Assembly: GCF_009862785.1 (NCBI RefSeq)
Contig: NZ_WWHU01000001.1
Location: forward strand, 3,224,001 to 3,288,000
Source of the DNA: Gordonia sp. SID5947
GTDB taxonomy: Bacteria > Actinomycetota > Actinomycetes > Mycobacteriales > Mycobacteriaceae
DNA: 64,000 nt
Reading direction: 5' to 3'
Shown here: piece by piece, positions 9,193 to 18,232 of the stretch
Position numbering within the stretch: position 1 is the first letter of the stretch
Layout of the letters: each line of letters starts with the position of its first letter
Translations under genes and position numbers: made by a program
The notes under the pieces: model-generated
Told to the model about the DNA's origin: nothing
Databases searched by the model: none
The model's input: the letters and a program-made list of their open reading frames with translations, nothing else

Positions 9193-10530
9193 ATGCGCCG
9201 CCCCCGTCTCAGCAGATCCCGTCCCCGACCTTCGATCGTGCTCGCCTCTGTGGCCGCGGCGATCGTCGCGAGTCCCTTTGCCGTCGTCGTCGCCGGATCG
9301 GATCCTCGTCCGGCCGACAGCCATCGCGAGATCCCGTCGACCACCATCGACGAGCTCGGTCTGGCCGACGTTCCGTCGACGGTTCTCGACATCGCCGAAT
9401 CAGGCCTGGCCGCAGCCGGAATCCGGTTGCCCGAACCGGACCCGCGGCGCGCGGACCCGTCCGCCGACGACCGACCCGTCGGCGCCGTCGTCAAACACAT
9501 CACCCAGGACAAACCGTTGAAGATGGTCGGCTTCACCTGGGAACGCGCCGTCGACGCGTCGATGTTGTTGCGCGCCAAACGTACCGACGGGACCTGGGGC
9601 GACTGGACGAAGTTGGAACCGATCGAGACCGCCGATGCCCCGACTCCCGAACACCCGATGGGCACCGAGCCCATCTGGGTGGGTGACGCACGCGAGGTGC
9701 AGGTCGCGGTCACCGACGACGGGCTGGCCATACCGGCCGCCGAGTCACCCTCAGGCGGGCTCGTCGAATGGGGCATCGGTACCGCGAGCGCCGTGGTCGA
9801 GAAGCTGTTGACCACCGCGATGTCGGCGATGACGGCAACGCTGATCAGTCCGGAGAGCCTGCTGTCGCTGGGCTCGTCGCTGCTGACCCCGCTGTTGGGT
9901 GGGCCGTCGGTGGTCGCTCGCGCGCAATGGGGTGCCGACGAGTCGATCCGGTGCTCACAGCCGGCCTATTCACCTGCGGCGCGTGCCGCCATCGTGCATC
10001 ACACGGCCGGCAGCAACGATTACACGCCAGAGCAATCCGCGGAGATCGTGCGGGGCATCTACGCATACCACGCACGCACTCTCAACTGGTGCGACATCGG
10101 CTACAACGTGCTCGTCGACAAGTACGGACAGATCTTCGAAGGTGCGTTCGGCGGCCTCGACCGCAACGTCGAGGGCACGCACACGGGTGGCTTCAACAAG
10201 TCGAGCATCGGGGTGTCGATGATCGGCAACCTCGACCAGGTCGCACCCACCCCGCCGATGATCTCGTCGGTCGCGCGGTTTCTGCGGTGGCGGCTCGGCA
10301 AGGCGGGCGTGAATCCGTCGAGCACCACACAGCTCACCGCAGAAGCGTTCACCGACAGCAAGTTCCCCGCCGGAGCCGTCACCAGCCTCCCGGCGATCAG
10401 CGGGCACCGCGATTACAACAACACCAGCTGTCCCGGTGAACTCGGTTATGGCGCACTGACGGCCATCAGGTCGATGGTGGGCGGTGCACCCCCGTCACCC
10501 TCCGCGCCTGCACCCGCGCCCGCAGCCTGA
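9193..10530 (+). CDS. Secreted N-acetylmuramoyl-L-alanine amidase with PGRP domain (Rv3811-like)
   Basis: Peptidoglycan amidase of 445 aa. ATG 9193 gives a clean signal peptide (Arg-rich MRRPRLSRSRPR, hydrophobic core, cut near AGSDP); an in-frame GTG at 9154 would add 13 unlikely residues. The middle (about residues 110-210) is a beta-rich accessory domain. The amidase_2/PGRP domain starts at RAQWGADESIRC (about 243) and has the zinc ligands in AIVHHTAGS, FNKSSIGVSMIGN, and the final SGHRDYNNTSCPG (His and Cys ligands, about 405-420). It cuts the amide between muramic acid and the stem peptide. It is divergent from the SpoIID gene and its last 36 bp overlap the convergent DUF222 gene. Confidence 0.92.
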   Translation: MRRPRLSRSRPRPSIVLASVAAAIVASPFAVVVAGSDPRPADSHREIPSTTIDELGLADVPSTVLDIAESGLAAAGIRLPEPDPRRADPSADDRPVGAVVKHITQDKPLKMVGFTWERAVDASMLLRAKRTDGTWGDWTKLEPIETADAPTPEHPMGTEPIWVGDAREVQVAVTDDGLAIPAAESPSGGLVEWGIGTASAVVEKLLTTAMSAMTATLISPESLLSLGSSLLTPLLGGPSVVARAQWGADESIRCSQPAYSPAARAAIVHHTAGSNDYTPEQSAEIVRGIYAYHARTLNWCDIGYNVLVDKYGQIFEGAFGGLDRNVEGTHTGGFNKSSIGVSMIGNLDQVAPTPPMISSVARFLRWRLGKAGVNPSSTTQLTAEAFTDSKFPAGAVTSLPAISGHRDYNNTSCPGELGYGALTAIRSMVGGAPPSPSAPAPAPAA

Positions 10531-12099
10531 GTCCCCGCGTGACCCGCGCTCCCGTCTCCGGCGATTGCGTTCTCGTTCTTGCTGTCTGCGAGCGTGTTTG
10601 GCCGCCACCCGCGTGACCGACCGGGTGGGACGCGCGGGCGGCGCCTGGTGGTTGACGGTGTCGGGTGGAGCGGGCGAGGCCGTGAATCGGATTCGACGTA
10701 ACCCGGGAAACAGGGATTCCAGGTTGTCGGCATCGCCGGCCATCACCAACCCCTCGGGGGTGGTGAACTCGGTTCGCAAGCGACCACGTCTGTCGCGGAA
10801 CTGCTCATCCAGCCAGTTCCCAAAGGTCTTGAGGACATGGGAGAACCGATCCTTGGCATTCAGATTCTCCGGCACCGTCTGCCCGCCCGCCCGCGGGTTG
10901 GCGTGGTCGAACTCGCGGACGTGGTCGATATCGGCATCGAACGCCGACGTCGCGTTGCCCGGCACGATGGAGTAACCGTCCCGCACCCGCACATAGGTGT
11001 CCAGCGCGGTCGACGGCCGGTACGGATCCGACGGCAGATGTGCCGGCAGCACGAACGTCCCGTCGGGGTCCTGCGGAGTCCCGTTGGGCACCAACGGCTT
11101 CACCACCGTATCGCGACGGGCGGCCAGACCACGCACATGCTCATCGGAGATCACGCCGTGCCCGGCGACGAATCCCGCATGTTCGGCCTCACCGGTGAGC
11201 GTGGATTCGTCGCAGACCACGTGGATGACCATCTTGGCGTCCACCGGCGGTACTGCCCCCGTCCCTGGGATGGTGGCGGTGCAGTCCGCACGCCCGCAGT
11301 TGCATTCGAACCGCGTGCCGGACAGCAGGGCGAACATCGCATCGGAGGCACGTTGCTGTGTGGTGCGCCGGTCATGCTCGCACGCGGTGGCGGCGAGCGC
11401 CCTGACGGACGCTGCGGCGATGCGTACATTCTCCGCCGGCATGGTCGCCGATATCTGCGCCACCCCATCCGGTTTCGGTACCGTCCACACCCTCCGCTCG
11501 TTCAACGCCCGGCGGCGGGCTTCGCGCACCGCGTCCGGGTCATGTCGGAAGACGATGCGATCCACCATGTCGCGTAGCCGTTCGGCCGACCACGCCCCGG
11601 TGTGCAGGTCGAGTTCGGCGGCGATCTCCGCATCCGCGTCGGCCATGCACTCACGGCCCTCGAGCAGATCGGTTCGGGCGATGATCGAGGCAACGCGGGC
11701 CTGCGATATCTGCCCGTCACGCAACCGCTCGGACACCTGCGGCAACCGATCCCGCAGGGCCAGCGCCTCACGGATTTGTTGTTCGGCGGACTGCTGGGAG
11801 ATGCTCAGCGCCAACGCGATCCGTGCGGCGCAGTCGGCGAAGCCATCCACCACGAGGATGTCCTCGGGCCGTTCGTCCGGGCCGACGAGACGGTGATGCA
11901 GTTCGGCGGCCAGCCGGTAGTCGTGCCAGGCGAGATATGCCCGGCCACGCTGTGTGGCAGCCATCGAGCCGAGCAACTCGTTGGTTTCCACCTCACCGAT
12001 GTCGTCGGCGTGCACACGGCCGGTGAACAGCGACGCCAGATCGGGCCACGGCGAAGCCTCACCCCACCACGACGACAACCGCCAATCCGGACCCGACAT
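10495..12099 (-). CDS. DUF222/HNH-endonuclease family protein (13E12 type)
   Basis: A 534-aa protein of the 13E12/DUF222 family, common and often multicopy in mycobacteria and Gordonia. Residues about 40-330 are the helical DUF222 domain (LLGSMAATQRGRAYLAWHDYRL, ALALSISQQSAEQQIREA, LSGTRFECNCGRADC). A C-terminal HNH-like segment follows (DADIDHVREFDHANPRAGGQT, then NLNAKDRFSHVLKT, about 395-440). The usual zinc cysteines of the HNH motif (CDxDH and LCRxHH) are absent, while the DH pair and a late His remain. The C-terminal ~60 residues are basic and low-complexity. Its function in the cell is unknown; the family is thought to move or be exchanged between genomes. Confidence 0.85.
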   Translation of the reverse strand: MSGPDWRLSSWWGEASPWPDLASLFTGRVHADDIGEVETNELLGSMAATQRGRAYLAWHDYRLAAELHHRLVGPDERPEDILVVDGFADCAARIALALSISQQSAEQQIREALALRDRLPQVSERLRDGQISQARVASIIARTDLLEGRECMADADAEIAAELDLHTGAWSAERLRDMVDRIVFRHDPDAVREARRRALNERRVWTVPKPDGVAQISATMPAENVRIAAASVRALAATACEHDRRTTQQRASDAMFALLSGTRFECNCGRADCTATIPGTGAVPPVDAKMVIHVVCDESTLTGEAEHAGFVAGHGVISDEHVRGLAARRDTVVKPLVPNGTPQDPDGTFVLPAHLPSDPYRPSTALDTYVRVRDGYSIVPGNATSAFDADIDHVREFDHANPRAGGQTVPENLNAKDRFSHVLKTFGNWLDEQFRDRRGRLRTEFTTPEGLVMAGDADNLESLFPGLRRIRFTASPAPPDTVNHQAPPARPTRSVTRVAAKHARRQQERERNRRRRERGSRGDSGCGRGCRRGG

Positions 12100-12108
12100 G
12101 ACCGGCGC

Positions 12109-12166
12109 CTTTCAGAGACAGACTCATGGACATAGCGGAACCACTTGTCCCACTTATCTCTGAAAG
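12109..12166 (-). promoter_or_regulatory. Inverted repeat that can mask the DUF222 ribosome site
   Basis: CTTTCAGAGA (12109-12118) pairs perfectly with TCTCTGAAAG (12157-12166) across a 38-nt loop. In the minus-strand mRNA the 3' arm ends in GAAAG, and with the next G this forms the only Shine-Dalgarno-like sequence (AAAGG, 8 nt from the ATG at 12099). Folding would therefore hide the ribosome site. The repeat is certain; the regulatory role is inference. Confidence 0.45.
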
Positions 12167-12343
12167 AAGACCAGCCCCACCAGGACCGATCCGACATCAC
12201 GTCAACGCTTCGATTCCGCTGAGAACAATCTACGACACGGCACCGACAACTTTCGGCGCGTACTCGGCGACAGTCACCACCGAATGGATCCCGAACCACC
12301 GCTTGAGCACACGGGCGATCTGCGGTGTTATCCCGCGCTCAGC

Positions 12344-13153
12344 TCAGAATCCCTTGGCGCCGAGCCAGGTCAAGGCTGCGTCGGCCACGTCCCGCCATCC
12401 GCTGTCGATCGTGAGTGAGTGCCCGCGTCCAGCGAACTCCTGGTACTCGGTGACCGAATCGCTCCCAAGATACATGTCGTAGACCTCACGGGTCACCTTG
12501 GCCGGTACCGTGTGGTCCTCGGAGCCGGAGGTCAACAGCAGCGGACCCCGGACCGCCTTGTGCGTGTCGACCGCGGCAGGCGAGTCACGATGGAAGTTCG
12601 CGGCGGCATCTTCGAACAGTGGTCGTCCGGGGCCGGGGATCGTCCACTTCTCGAACAGTTCGTCGGAGGCCTCCGGCGTCAGCGTGTTGCCGAAACTGTA
12701 ATGGAACTGCTTGGACGTCAAGGCCACTGTCGTCTTCCGGTTGGCCGGGTTCGACAACACCGGGAAGCCGGATCTGAGCTGAGAGAACGGGAGGGCCTTG
12801 ACCCCCTTGATCGGAGCCGGATCGATGGCAATGGCGGCGGCGGCAAGGTCGTGTGCGAGCAGTTCCTGTGCGATCAGTCCTCCGAACGAGTGACCGATGA
12901 TGATCGGCTTGACGTCCGGCGTCCCGATCAGGTCGGCGTAATGCTCGCAGATCTGCTGGATGCCGACGTCGTTCATACCTTCCGGGGCTTCGCGCGTCTC
13001 CTTCACCGTTTCGCGGTCACCCGGCCATCCCGGCGCGGTCGCGGAATAGCCGTGCTCGGAGAACAGGTCGACCCACGGACCCCAAGCGCTCGAGTGGATC
13101 CACAATCCGTGGACGAACACGACAGGATTGGTCTTGGCGGTGCTACCGGTCAT
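12344..13153 (-). CDS. Alpha/beta hydrolase
   Basis: Cytosolic alpha/beta-hydrolase-fold enzyme of 269 aa. It has the oxyanion-hole region VVFVHGLWIHSSAWGPW (about residues 11-27), the nucleophile elbow GHSFGG (Ser at about 95), a likely catalytic acid in LLTSGSEDHTVP (about 210), and the catalytic His in GRGHSLTID (about 245). There is no signal peptide. It lies 25 bp downstream of an SDR gene on the same strand, so the two probably form one transcript. The substrate cannot be told; esterase or small-molecule hydrolase activity is the family default. Confidence 0.88.
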   Translation of the reverse strand: MTGSTAKTNPVVFVHGLWIHSSAWGPWVDLFSEHGYSATAPGWPGDRETVKETREAPEGMNDVGIQQICEHYADLIGTPDVKPIIIGHSFGGLIAQELLAHDLAAAAIAIDPAPIKGVKALPFSQLRSGFPVLSNPANRKTTVALTSKQFHYSFGNTLTPEASDELFEKWTIPGPGRPLFEDAAANFHRDSPAAVDTHKAVRGPLLLTSGSEDHTVPAKVTREVYDMYLGSDSVTEYQEFAGRGHSLTIDSGWRDVADAALTWLGAKGF

Positions 13154-13178
13154 CGGCTTCCGTTCGAGAGTTGTCGGG

Positions 13179-13964
13179 TCACAGCGTCTTGATCAAGCCG
13201 CCGTCTATCGTGAAATCCGATCCGGTCACATTCCCCGCCTTGTCGCCGGCCAGGAACAGCACGACGTCGGCGACCTCGTCTGGTGTCGTGAACCGTCCCG
13301 TGACCGATTCCGCCGCCGCGGTGTCGGCCACCCGTGCGGCCGATTCGCCCGGGGCACCGGCAATCGTCTCGGCCACCCCACCCTTGCCGAGCCAGAGATC
13401 GGTGGCCACCGGGCCAGGGCTGACCGTGTTCACCCGAATACCCTCGGCACCATATTCTTTCGACAGCGACTTACAGATATTGCTCAGGGCCGCCTTCGCC
13501 GCACAGTAGTCGATCACGCCCGGGTCGGGCAGGAATGCGTTCACCGAACTGATGGTGACTATCGACCCGCCGCCACGCCGGACGAGCTGCGGGATCGCCG
13601 CCCGGGTGGTCCGGACCGTCGCCATCACCCCGAGCGTCCACGACGCGAGCCACTGTTCATCTGTCACGCTGGCGAATCCGTCCGGCCGCGGGGTGACCGA
13701 GCCCGCGTTGTTGACGAGGATGTCCACACCACCCAAAGCCTCGGCACGTTCGATCAGGGCGATCGGTCCGCCCGGCGTGGACAGGTCGACAGGTACGAAC
13801 GACACCGTCCCGGCATCTTCGAGACGCTCCAGTTCCGCTCCGCCGCTTCGCGACCCGGCGACGACGTGCGCGCCTTCAGCGGTCAACGCCTTGGTCACCG
13901 CGAGCCCGATGCCCTTACTGGCACCGGTGACGACCGCGATCTTTCCCATGAGGCCGAGATCCAT
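13179..13964 (-). CDS. Short-chain dehydrogenase/reductase
   Basis: NAD(P)-dependent oxidoreductase of 261 aa. It shows the classical SDR cofactor motif VVTGASKGIGLAV (about residues 9-21), the NNAGS structural motif (about 88), the catalytic Ser in TISSVNAF and the YxxxK pair in DYCAAKAAL (about 155). The C-terminus has the usual GSDFTIDGGL ending. The frame is open to 14045, but ATG 13964 (MDLGLMGKIAVV) matches the usual distance to the glycine motif. It precedes the alpha/beta hydrolase by 25 bp. The absence of an Asp after the second beta strand (VAGSRSGG) suggests NADP preference. Confidence 0.9.
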   Translation of the reverse strand: MDLGLMGKIAVVTGASKGIGLAVTKALTAEGAHVVAGSRSGGAELERLEDAGTVSFVPVDLSTPGGPIALIERAEALGGVDILVNNAGSVTPRPDGFASVTDEQWLASWTLGVMATVRTTRAAIPQLVRRGGGSIVTISSVNAFLPDPGVIDYCAAKAALSNICKSLSKEYGAEGIRVNTVSPGPVATDLWLGKGGVAETIAGAPGESAARVADTAAAESVTGRFTTPDEVADVVLFLAGDKAGNVTGSDFTIDGGLIKTL

Positions 13965-14095
13965 CGTGAATCCACTCGTAGAAGGAACGGCCGCAGATCG
14001 CGACTGTGTGCTTTCCGGATGATAGACCGGATCGGCGCGTTGCACAGTCCCAATTCCGGCATTTCCCCACGGACGCCGTCAGCTGCGATCTCGCC

Positions 14096-14953
14096 TTACC
14101 CGAACCACCGCTCGAGCACCCGGGCGACCCCGTCGTCGTTGTTGGTGACGGTGACCTCGTCGGCGGCGGCGAGGGCCGCCGGGTGCCCATGCGACATCGC
14201 GACGCCATGGTGCGCCCAGGTCAGCATCTCGACGTCGTTGGGCATGTCACCGAACGCGATGGTCGAGGTGTCGGGGAGATCGGCCAGCCCGACGAGATCC
14301 CGGAGTCCCGCCGCCTTGTGGGTGTCCGGCATCGACAGCTCGATGAGCCCGTTGTCGGTCGAGAACGTGATCTGAGCGAGGTCACCGATCGCGTCGCGCA
14401 GACGTGCCGCCATCTCGTCGCTCCGCATATCCGGTTGGCGGACGAGGAGCTTCACCGCCGGCTCGGCGTACACCTCGTCGTCCCCGACCTCGATGTGGTC
14501 GGGGTTGAGCCACGCGTGCCGGTATCCGGCAGTGGCGACGAACGGCAACGTCGCGGCGTCGTGCGCCGATCGTCCGGCACGCTCGGCTGCGATGCCGCAT
14601 CCCGGGATCTGCCGGTAGGCGCGCTCGACGAGCTTCTCCAGTGTCTCGGAATCCATTGTCGCCGCGGATATCACCCGATCATGTGCGACGTCGTAGAGGA
14701 TGGCTCCGTTCGCGCACACCGCATAGCGAACCTGCGCCGCGGTGCCCTCGAACTGGTCGGTGATCTCGGCGATCCAGCGGGGCGGCCGGCCGGTGGCGAT
14801 GACGAACTCCACGCCGGCTTCGACCGCGCGGCCGACGACACCGATGGTCCGGTCGGACACGCGGTTGTGGTCGTCGATCAACGTGCCGTCGACGTCGGTG
14901 GCGATCAGTGTGGGCGGACCGAAACCTGTTGCCGCCAGGCCAGTTCGGGTCAC
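14096..14953 (-). CDS. HAD-superfamily Cof-type phosphatase (Rv3813c-like)
   Basis: Haloacid-dehalogenase-type hydrolase of 285 aa, subclass IIB (Cof). Motif I is IATDVDGTLIDD with nucleophile Asp (about residues 17-28), motif II is VIATGRPP (about 52), Lys of motif III is in PAVKLLVRQ, and motif IV is FGDMPNDVEMLTWA (about 240-253). Such enzymes dephosphorylate sugar phosphates or nucleotides in the cytosol. The ATG overlaps the stop of the preceding acyltransferase gene (ATGA), so it is the last gene of a three-gene operon. The same gene set (Rv3813c to Rv3816c) occurs in M. tuberculosis. Confidence 0.9.
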   Translation of the reverse strand: MTRTGLAATGFGPPTLIATDVDGTLIDDHNRVSDRTIGVVGRAVEAGVEFVIATGRPPRWIAEITDQFEGTAAQVRYAVCANGAILYDVAHDRVISAATMDSETLEKLVERAYRQIPGCGIAAERAGRSAHDAATLPFVATAGYRHAWLNPDHIEVGDDEVYAEPAVKLLVRQPDMRSDEMAARLRDAIGDLAQITFSTDNGLIELSMPDTHKAAGLRDLVGLADLPDTSTIAFGDMPNDVEMLTWAHHGVAMSHGHPAALAAADEVTVTNNDDGVARVLERWFG

Positions 14954-15723
14954 CGCTCGTCACGCGCTTTCTGCGCCCGCGCGGCCGCCTTCTCGGCGGC
15001 CTCGGCATCTTCGATCACATGCGCCTCCTCAGGCGTCGGCGCGGAGCCGCCCAGTCGCGACGGGACCCAGAAGGCGTCCGCCGGGTGAGGCCCGTACGCG
15101 TCCTGCACCTCGTGCAGGAGGGTGGTCATCGTCTCCTTGAGTCGTGCGGTCGCCTTTTCCGGACCTTCATCGGCCCGGACGGTCAGCGGTTCGCCGTACC
15201 GGACCGAGACCGGGAGGTGACTGCGTCCCATCTGCCGGTGACCGGTCTTCGTCTTGGTCCACTGCCGCTGCGCACCCCATACGATGGACGGCACGATGGG
15301 TACCTGCGCCTCGATCGCCATCCGGACGGCGCCGGTCTTGAATTCCTTCGGCTCGAAGCTGCGGCTGATGGTCGCCTCCGGATACACCGCGACGATCTCA
15401 CCCTCCCGTAGCCGAGACACCGCCGCGCGATAGGCCTCCGACCCCACCGAGCGGTCCACCGGGACCGTCTTGGTGTGGTTCACCAGGAAGCGCATGATCG
15501 CGATGTCCATCACCTCGGACTTGATCATGTACCGCGTACGACGGCCGGCGCGGTACACACCGAGCGCCGCCGGCAGGAAGTCCGTGTAGGCGGTGTGGTT
15601 GATGGTCAGCACCGCTCCCCCGGTCCGCGGGATGTTCTCGAGTCCGGAGAACCGCAGGTCGAGGCCCTGTGCACGGACCAAGCCGTTCGCGATGATCTCG
15701 AGCGTCCGGTAGACCGGTTCCAT
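14950..15723 (-). CDS. PlsC-type 1-acylglycerol-3-phosphate acyltransferase
   Basis: Membrane-associated acyltransferase of 257 aa. It has the catalytic HX4D motif in INHTAYTDFLP (about residues 40-50), the YPEATISRS block (PlsC motif III, about 125) and VPIVPSIVWG (motif IV). The C-terminal 60 residues are charged, with an Ala/Lys/Arg-rich end. Enzymes of this family acylate the sn-2 position of lysophosphatidic acid or similar acceptors. A close paralogue lies 27 bp upstream on the same strand, and the stop overlaps the HAD gene start. Which lipid each paralogue acts on is not visible. Confidence 0.9.
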   Translation of the reverse strand: MEPVYRTLEIIANGLVRAQGLDLRFSGLENIPRTGGAVLTINHTAYTDFLPAALGVYRAGRRTRYMIKSEVMDIAIMRFLVNHTKTVPVDRSVGSEAYRAAVSRLREGEIVAVYPEATISRSFEPKEFKTGAVRMAIEAQVPIVPSIVWGAQRQWTKTKTGHRQMGRSHLPVSVRYGEPLTVRADEGPEKATARLKETMTTLLHEVQDAYGPHPADAFWVPSRLGGSAPTPEEAHVIEDAEAAEKAAARAQKARDER

Positions 15724-15750
15724 GGCGGCAAGCCTATCTGGCGTGAACGA

Positions 15751-16521
15751 TCAGGATTCCGTGTCGGGTGCGTCCTGTTGCGCCCGCTTGGCGGCCTTGG
15801 CCGCCTGCTCCTGCGCGTCCATCCGGTTGGCCTCCTCGAGCGTCGGGGCCGAACCGCCCAGTCGGGCGGGCACCCAGTACTCACCCTGTGGATGGTCACC
15901 GTAGGCATCCTGCAGTTCGAGCAGCTTCTCGCTCATCGCCTTGTGGAGGCGTGCAGTGATCTCGTCGGCGGTACCCACCGGGTCGATGGGCTCGGCGACG
16001 CCGATCATGACCTTGACGCCGCTGCGACCCAGGTTCTTCGGATGACCCTTCGTCCACACGCGCTGGGCTCCCCAGATGACCGTCGGGATGATGGGTGCGT
16101 CGGCTTCGAGCGCCATCCGGGCCGCTCCGGACTTGAATTCCTTCAGCTCGAAACTGCGGCTGATGGTCGCTTCCGGGTACACCCCGACGAGTTCGCCGCG
16201 TTTCAGGTAGTCCACGGCGGCCTGGTAGCTCTGCGCGCCGCTCGCGCGGTCGACCGGGATGTGTTTGAGCGCACGCATGATGGGACCAGAGATCTTGTTG
16301 TCGAAGACCTCCTTCTTCGCCATGAAACGGACTTTGCGCCGGTGCTGGAGGAACGCCGGGATTCCCGCGTAGGTGAAGTCCATGTAGCCGGTGTGGTTGA
16401 TCGCCACCACGCCCGGTCCGTCCTTCGGCACGTTCTCCACGCCCGACACCTTGAACTTCAGGCCCTCGGCCAGCCACAACAGTCGTGCGGTGGTGATCAC
16501 AGCGTCGTAGACGGGTTCCAT
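15751..16521 (-). CDS. PlsC-type acyltransferase, tandem paralogue
   Basis: First gene of the acyltransferase-acyltransferase-HAD operon (256 aa). It shares the opening MEPVY and all motifs with its neighbour: HX4D in INHTGYMDFTY (about residues 40-50), the VYPEATISRSFELKEFKSG block (about 120-138), VIWGAQRVW, and the tail motif GEYWVPARLGGSAPTLEEA. The similarity indicates tandem duplication. Many actinobacteria keep two or three such copies together. The cytoplasmic membrane is the expected site. It is divergent from the Rieske protein gene, with a 94-bp spacer. Confidence 0.9.
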   Translation of the reverse strand: MEPVYDAVITTARLLWLAEGLKFKVSGVENVPKDGPGVVAINHTGYMDFTYAGIPAFLQHRRKVRFMAKKEVFDNKISGPIMRALKHIPVDRASGAQSYQAAVDYLKRGELVGVYPEATISRSFELKEFKSGAARMALEADAPIIPTVIWGAQRVWTKGHPKNLGRSGVKVMIGVAEPIDPVGTADEITARLHKAMSEKLLELQDAYGDHPQGEYWVPARLGGSAPTLEEANRMDAQEQAAKAAKRAQQDAPDTES

Positions 16522-16615
16522 GCGTCGAGCTTAGGTCATGGTCGAAGCGCTACCCTGAAGGCCGATTTGATCTCGGACCATCCCCGTTCGGTCCGAGTGC
16601 TCAGGAGGCGAGAAG

Positions 16616-18196
16616 TTGCAGATCACCAGCATCGGTCATGCCGGTTTCCACATCCAGACCAGCGCCGGCTCCATCCTCTGCGATCCGTGGGTCAACCCTG
16701 CCTATTTCGCGTCATGGGTCCCGTTCCCCGACAATTCCGAGCTGGACTGGAAGTCGCTGGGCGACTGCGACTACCTGTACGTCTCACACCTACATCGCGA
16801 CCATTTCGACGAGCGCAATCTGCGGGAGAACGTCAACAAGGACGCCACCGTCCTGTTGCCCGACTATCCGGTGCCCGATCTGCGACGCGAGCTCGAGGAC
16901 CTCGGCTTCCACACCTTCGTGGAGACCGAGGACTCGGTGAAGACGACGGTCACAAACGAGAAGGGCTCGCTCGATGTGATGATCATCGCACTGCGCGCGC
17001 CGGCCGACGGACCGATCGGCGACAGCGGGCTGATCGTCTCCGATGGCGAGACCACCTGCTTCAACATGAACGACGCCCGCCCCATCGACCTCGACGTCAT
17101 CGACGAGGCCTTCGGTCACGTCGACGTCCACCTGCTGCAGTATTCGGGCGCGATCTGGTACCCGATGGTCTACGACATCCCGCGCAAGTCGAAGGCCAAC
17201 TTCGCGGCGCAGAAGCGGCAGCGTGGCATGGACCGGGCGCGGTCCTACATCGAGCAGGTCGGTGCGAGCTGGGTCGTCCCGTCCGCCGGACCGCCGATGT
17301 TCCTCGACGACGACCTGTTCGGCCTCAACGACTTCGGTTCCGGCGTGGACGGGGCGGACGAGACGTCGATCTTCCCGGACCAGGAGACCTTCCTGGAGCA
17401 GATGCGGATTCACGGCACCGACGACGGCGAGCGCCATCGCGGTCTGATGATGGTCTCCGGATCGGTCGCCGAGTTCACCGGGCCCACGTTGAACGAGGTC
17501 TCGCATCCGTATGCGCCGCATGAGGTCTTCGGCGAGAACAAGCGAGCGTACCTGGAGCGGATGAAGGAGAAGTTCGCGCCGGTCATCGCCGCCGACAAGG
17601 CGACCTGGGCGGTCGACGACAGTGAGCCGCTGCTACCCGCGCTGCGAGAGCTCTTCGAGCCGATCATGGGACAGTCCGATCTCATCTGCGACGGGATCGG
17701 CTATCCGGTCGGCCTGGTGATGGGTGACCAGACCGTGGTGCTCGACTTCCCGAACCGGATCGTCCGAGAGCCCAAAGAAGGAGAGGGCAAGTACCGCTAC
17801 GGTTTCCGGATCGCTCCCGAACTGGTGCGCACCGTGCTCCGTGACGACGAACCGGACTGGGTCAACACCATCTTCCTGTCCACCCGATTCACCACATGGC
17901 GGATCGGTGGCTACAACGAGTACCTCTACACGTTCTTCAAATGTCTCAGCGACGAGCGGATCGCCTACGCGGACGGCTGGTTCGCCGAGGCACACGACGA
18001 TTCTGCCTCGATCACCAAGGACGGCTGGGAATTACAGCGCCGCTGCCCACACCTGAAGGCGGACCTCTCCAAGTTCGGTGTGATCGAGGGTGAGAAACTG
18101 ACCTGCAATCTGCACGGCTGGCAGTGGGACCTGCCCAGCGGTCGGTGCCTCACATCCAAAGGACACGAATTGCGCGCCCAGCGGATCGACGGCTGA
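16616..18196 (+). CDS. Rieske [2Fe-2S] protein with metallo-beta-lactamase-fold domain (Rv3818-like)
   Basis: A 526-aa protein joining two modules. The N-terminal part is a metallo-beta-lactamase-like domain with HLHRDH at residues 58-63 and further conserved Asp/His. The C-terminal part is a Rieske cluster site, with CPH (C477, H479) and CNLH (C497, H500) followed by GWQWDL. The layout resembles UlaG/CMP-Neu5Ac-hydroxylase-like oxygenases, which bind iron in the N-domain and an FeS cluster in the C-domain; the substrate is unknown. The start is TTG 16616, chosen because a perfect AGGAGG lies at 16602-16607; no ATG alternative starts the domain intact. Confidence 0.9.
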   Translation: MQITSIGHAGFHIQTSAGSILCDPWVNPAYFASWVPFPDNSELDWKSLGDCDYLYVSHLHRDHFDERNLRENVNKDATVLLPDYPVPDLRRELEDLGFHTFVETEDSVKTTVTNEKGSLDVMIIALRAPADGPIGDSGLIVSDGETTCFNMNDARPIDLDVIDEAFGHVDVHLLQYSGAIWYPMVYDIPRKSKANFAAQKRQRGMDRARSYIEQVGASWVVPSAGPPMFLDDDLFGLNDFGSGVDGADETSIFPDQETFLEQMRIHGTDDGERHRGLMMVSGSVAEFTGPTLNEVSHPYAPHEVFGENKRAYLERMKEKFAPVIAADKATWAVDDSEPLLPALRELFEPIMGQSDLICDGIGYPVGLVMGDQTVVLDFPNRIVREPKEGEGKYRYGFRIAPELVRTVLRDDEPDWVNTIFLSTRFTTWRIGGYNEYLYTFFKCLSDERIAYADGWFAEAHDDSASITKDGWELQRRCPHLKADLSKFGVIEGEKLTCNLHGWQWDLPSGRCLTSKGHELRAQRIDG

Positions 18197-18232
18197 GCTG
18201 ACCGGTAGAGGCCTCTGAAGCTGGGAAACGCA

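Noticed and set aside
15475..17523. A 682-aa plus-strand frame across the acyltransferases and the Rieske gene
   Set aside because: It covers three well-supported genes in the wrong frame and has no coherent domain.
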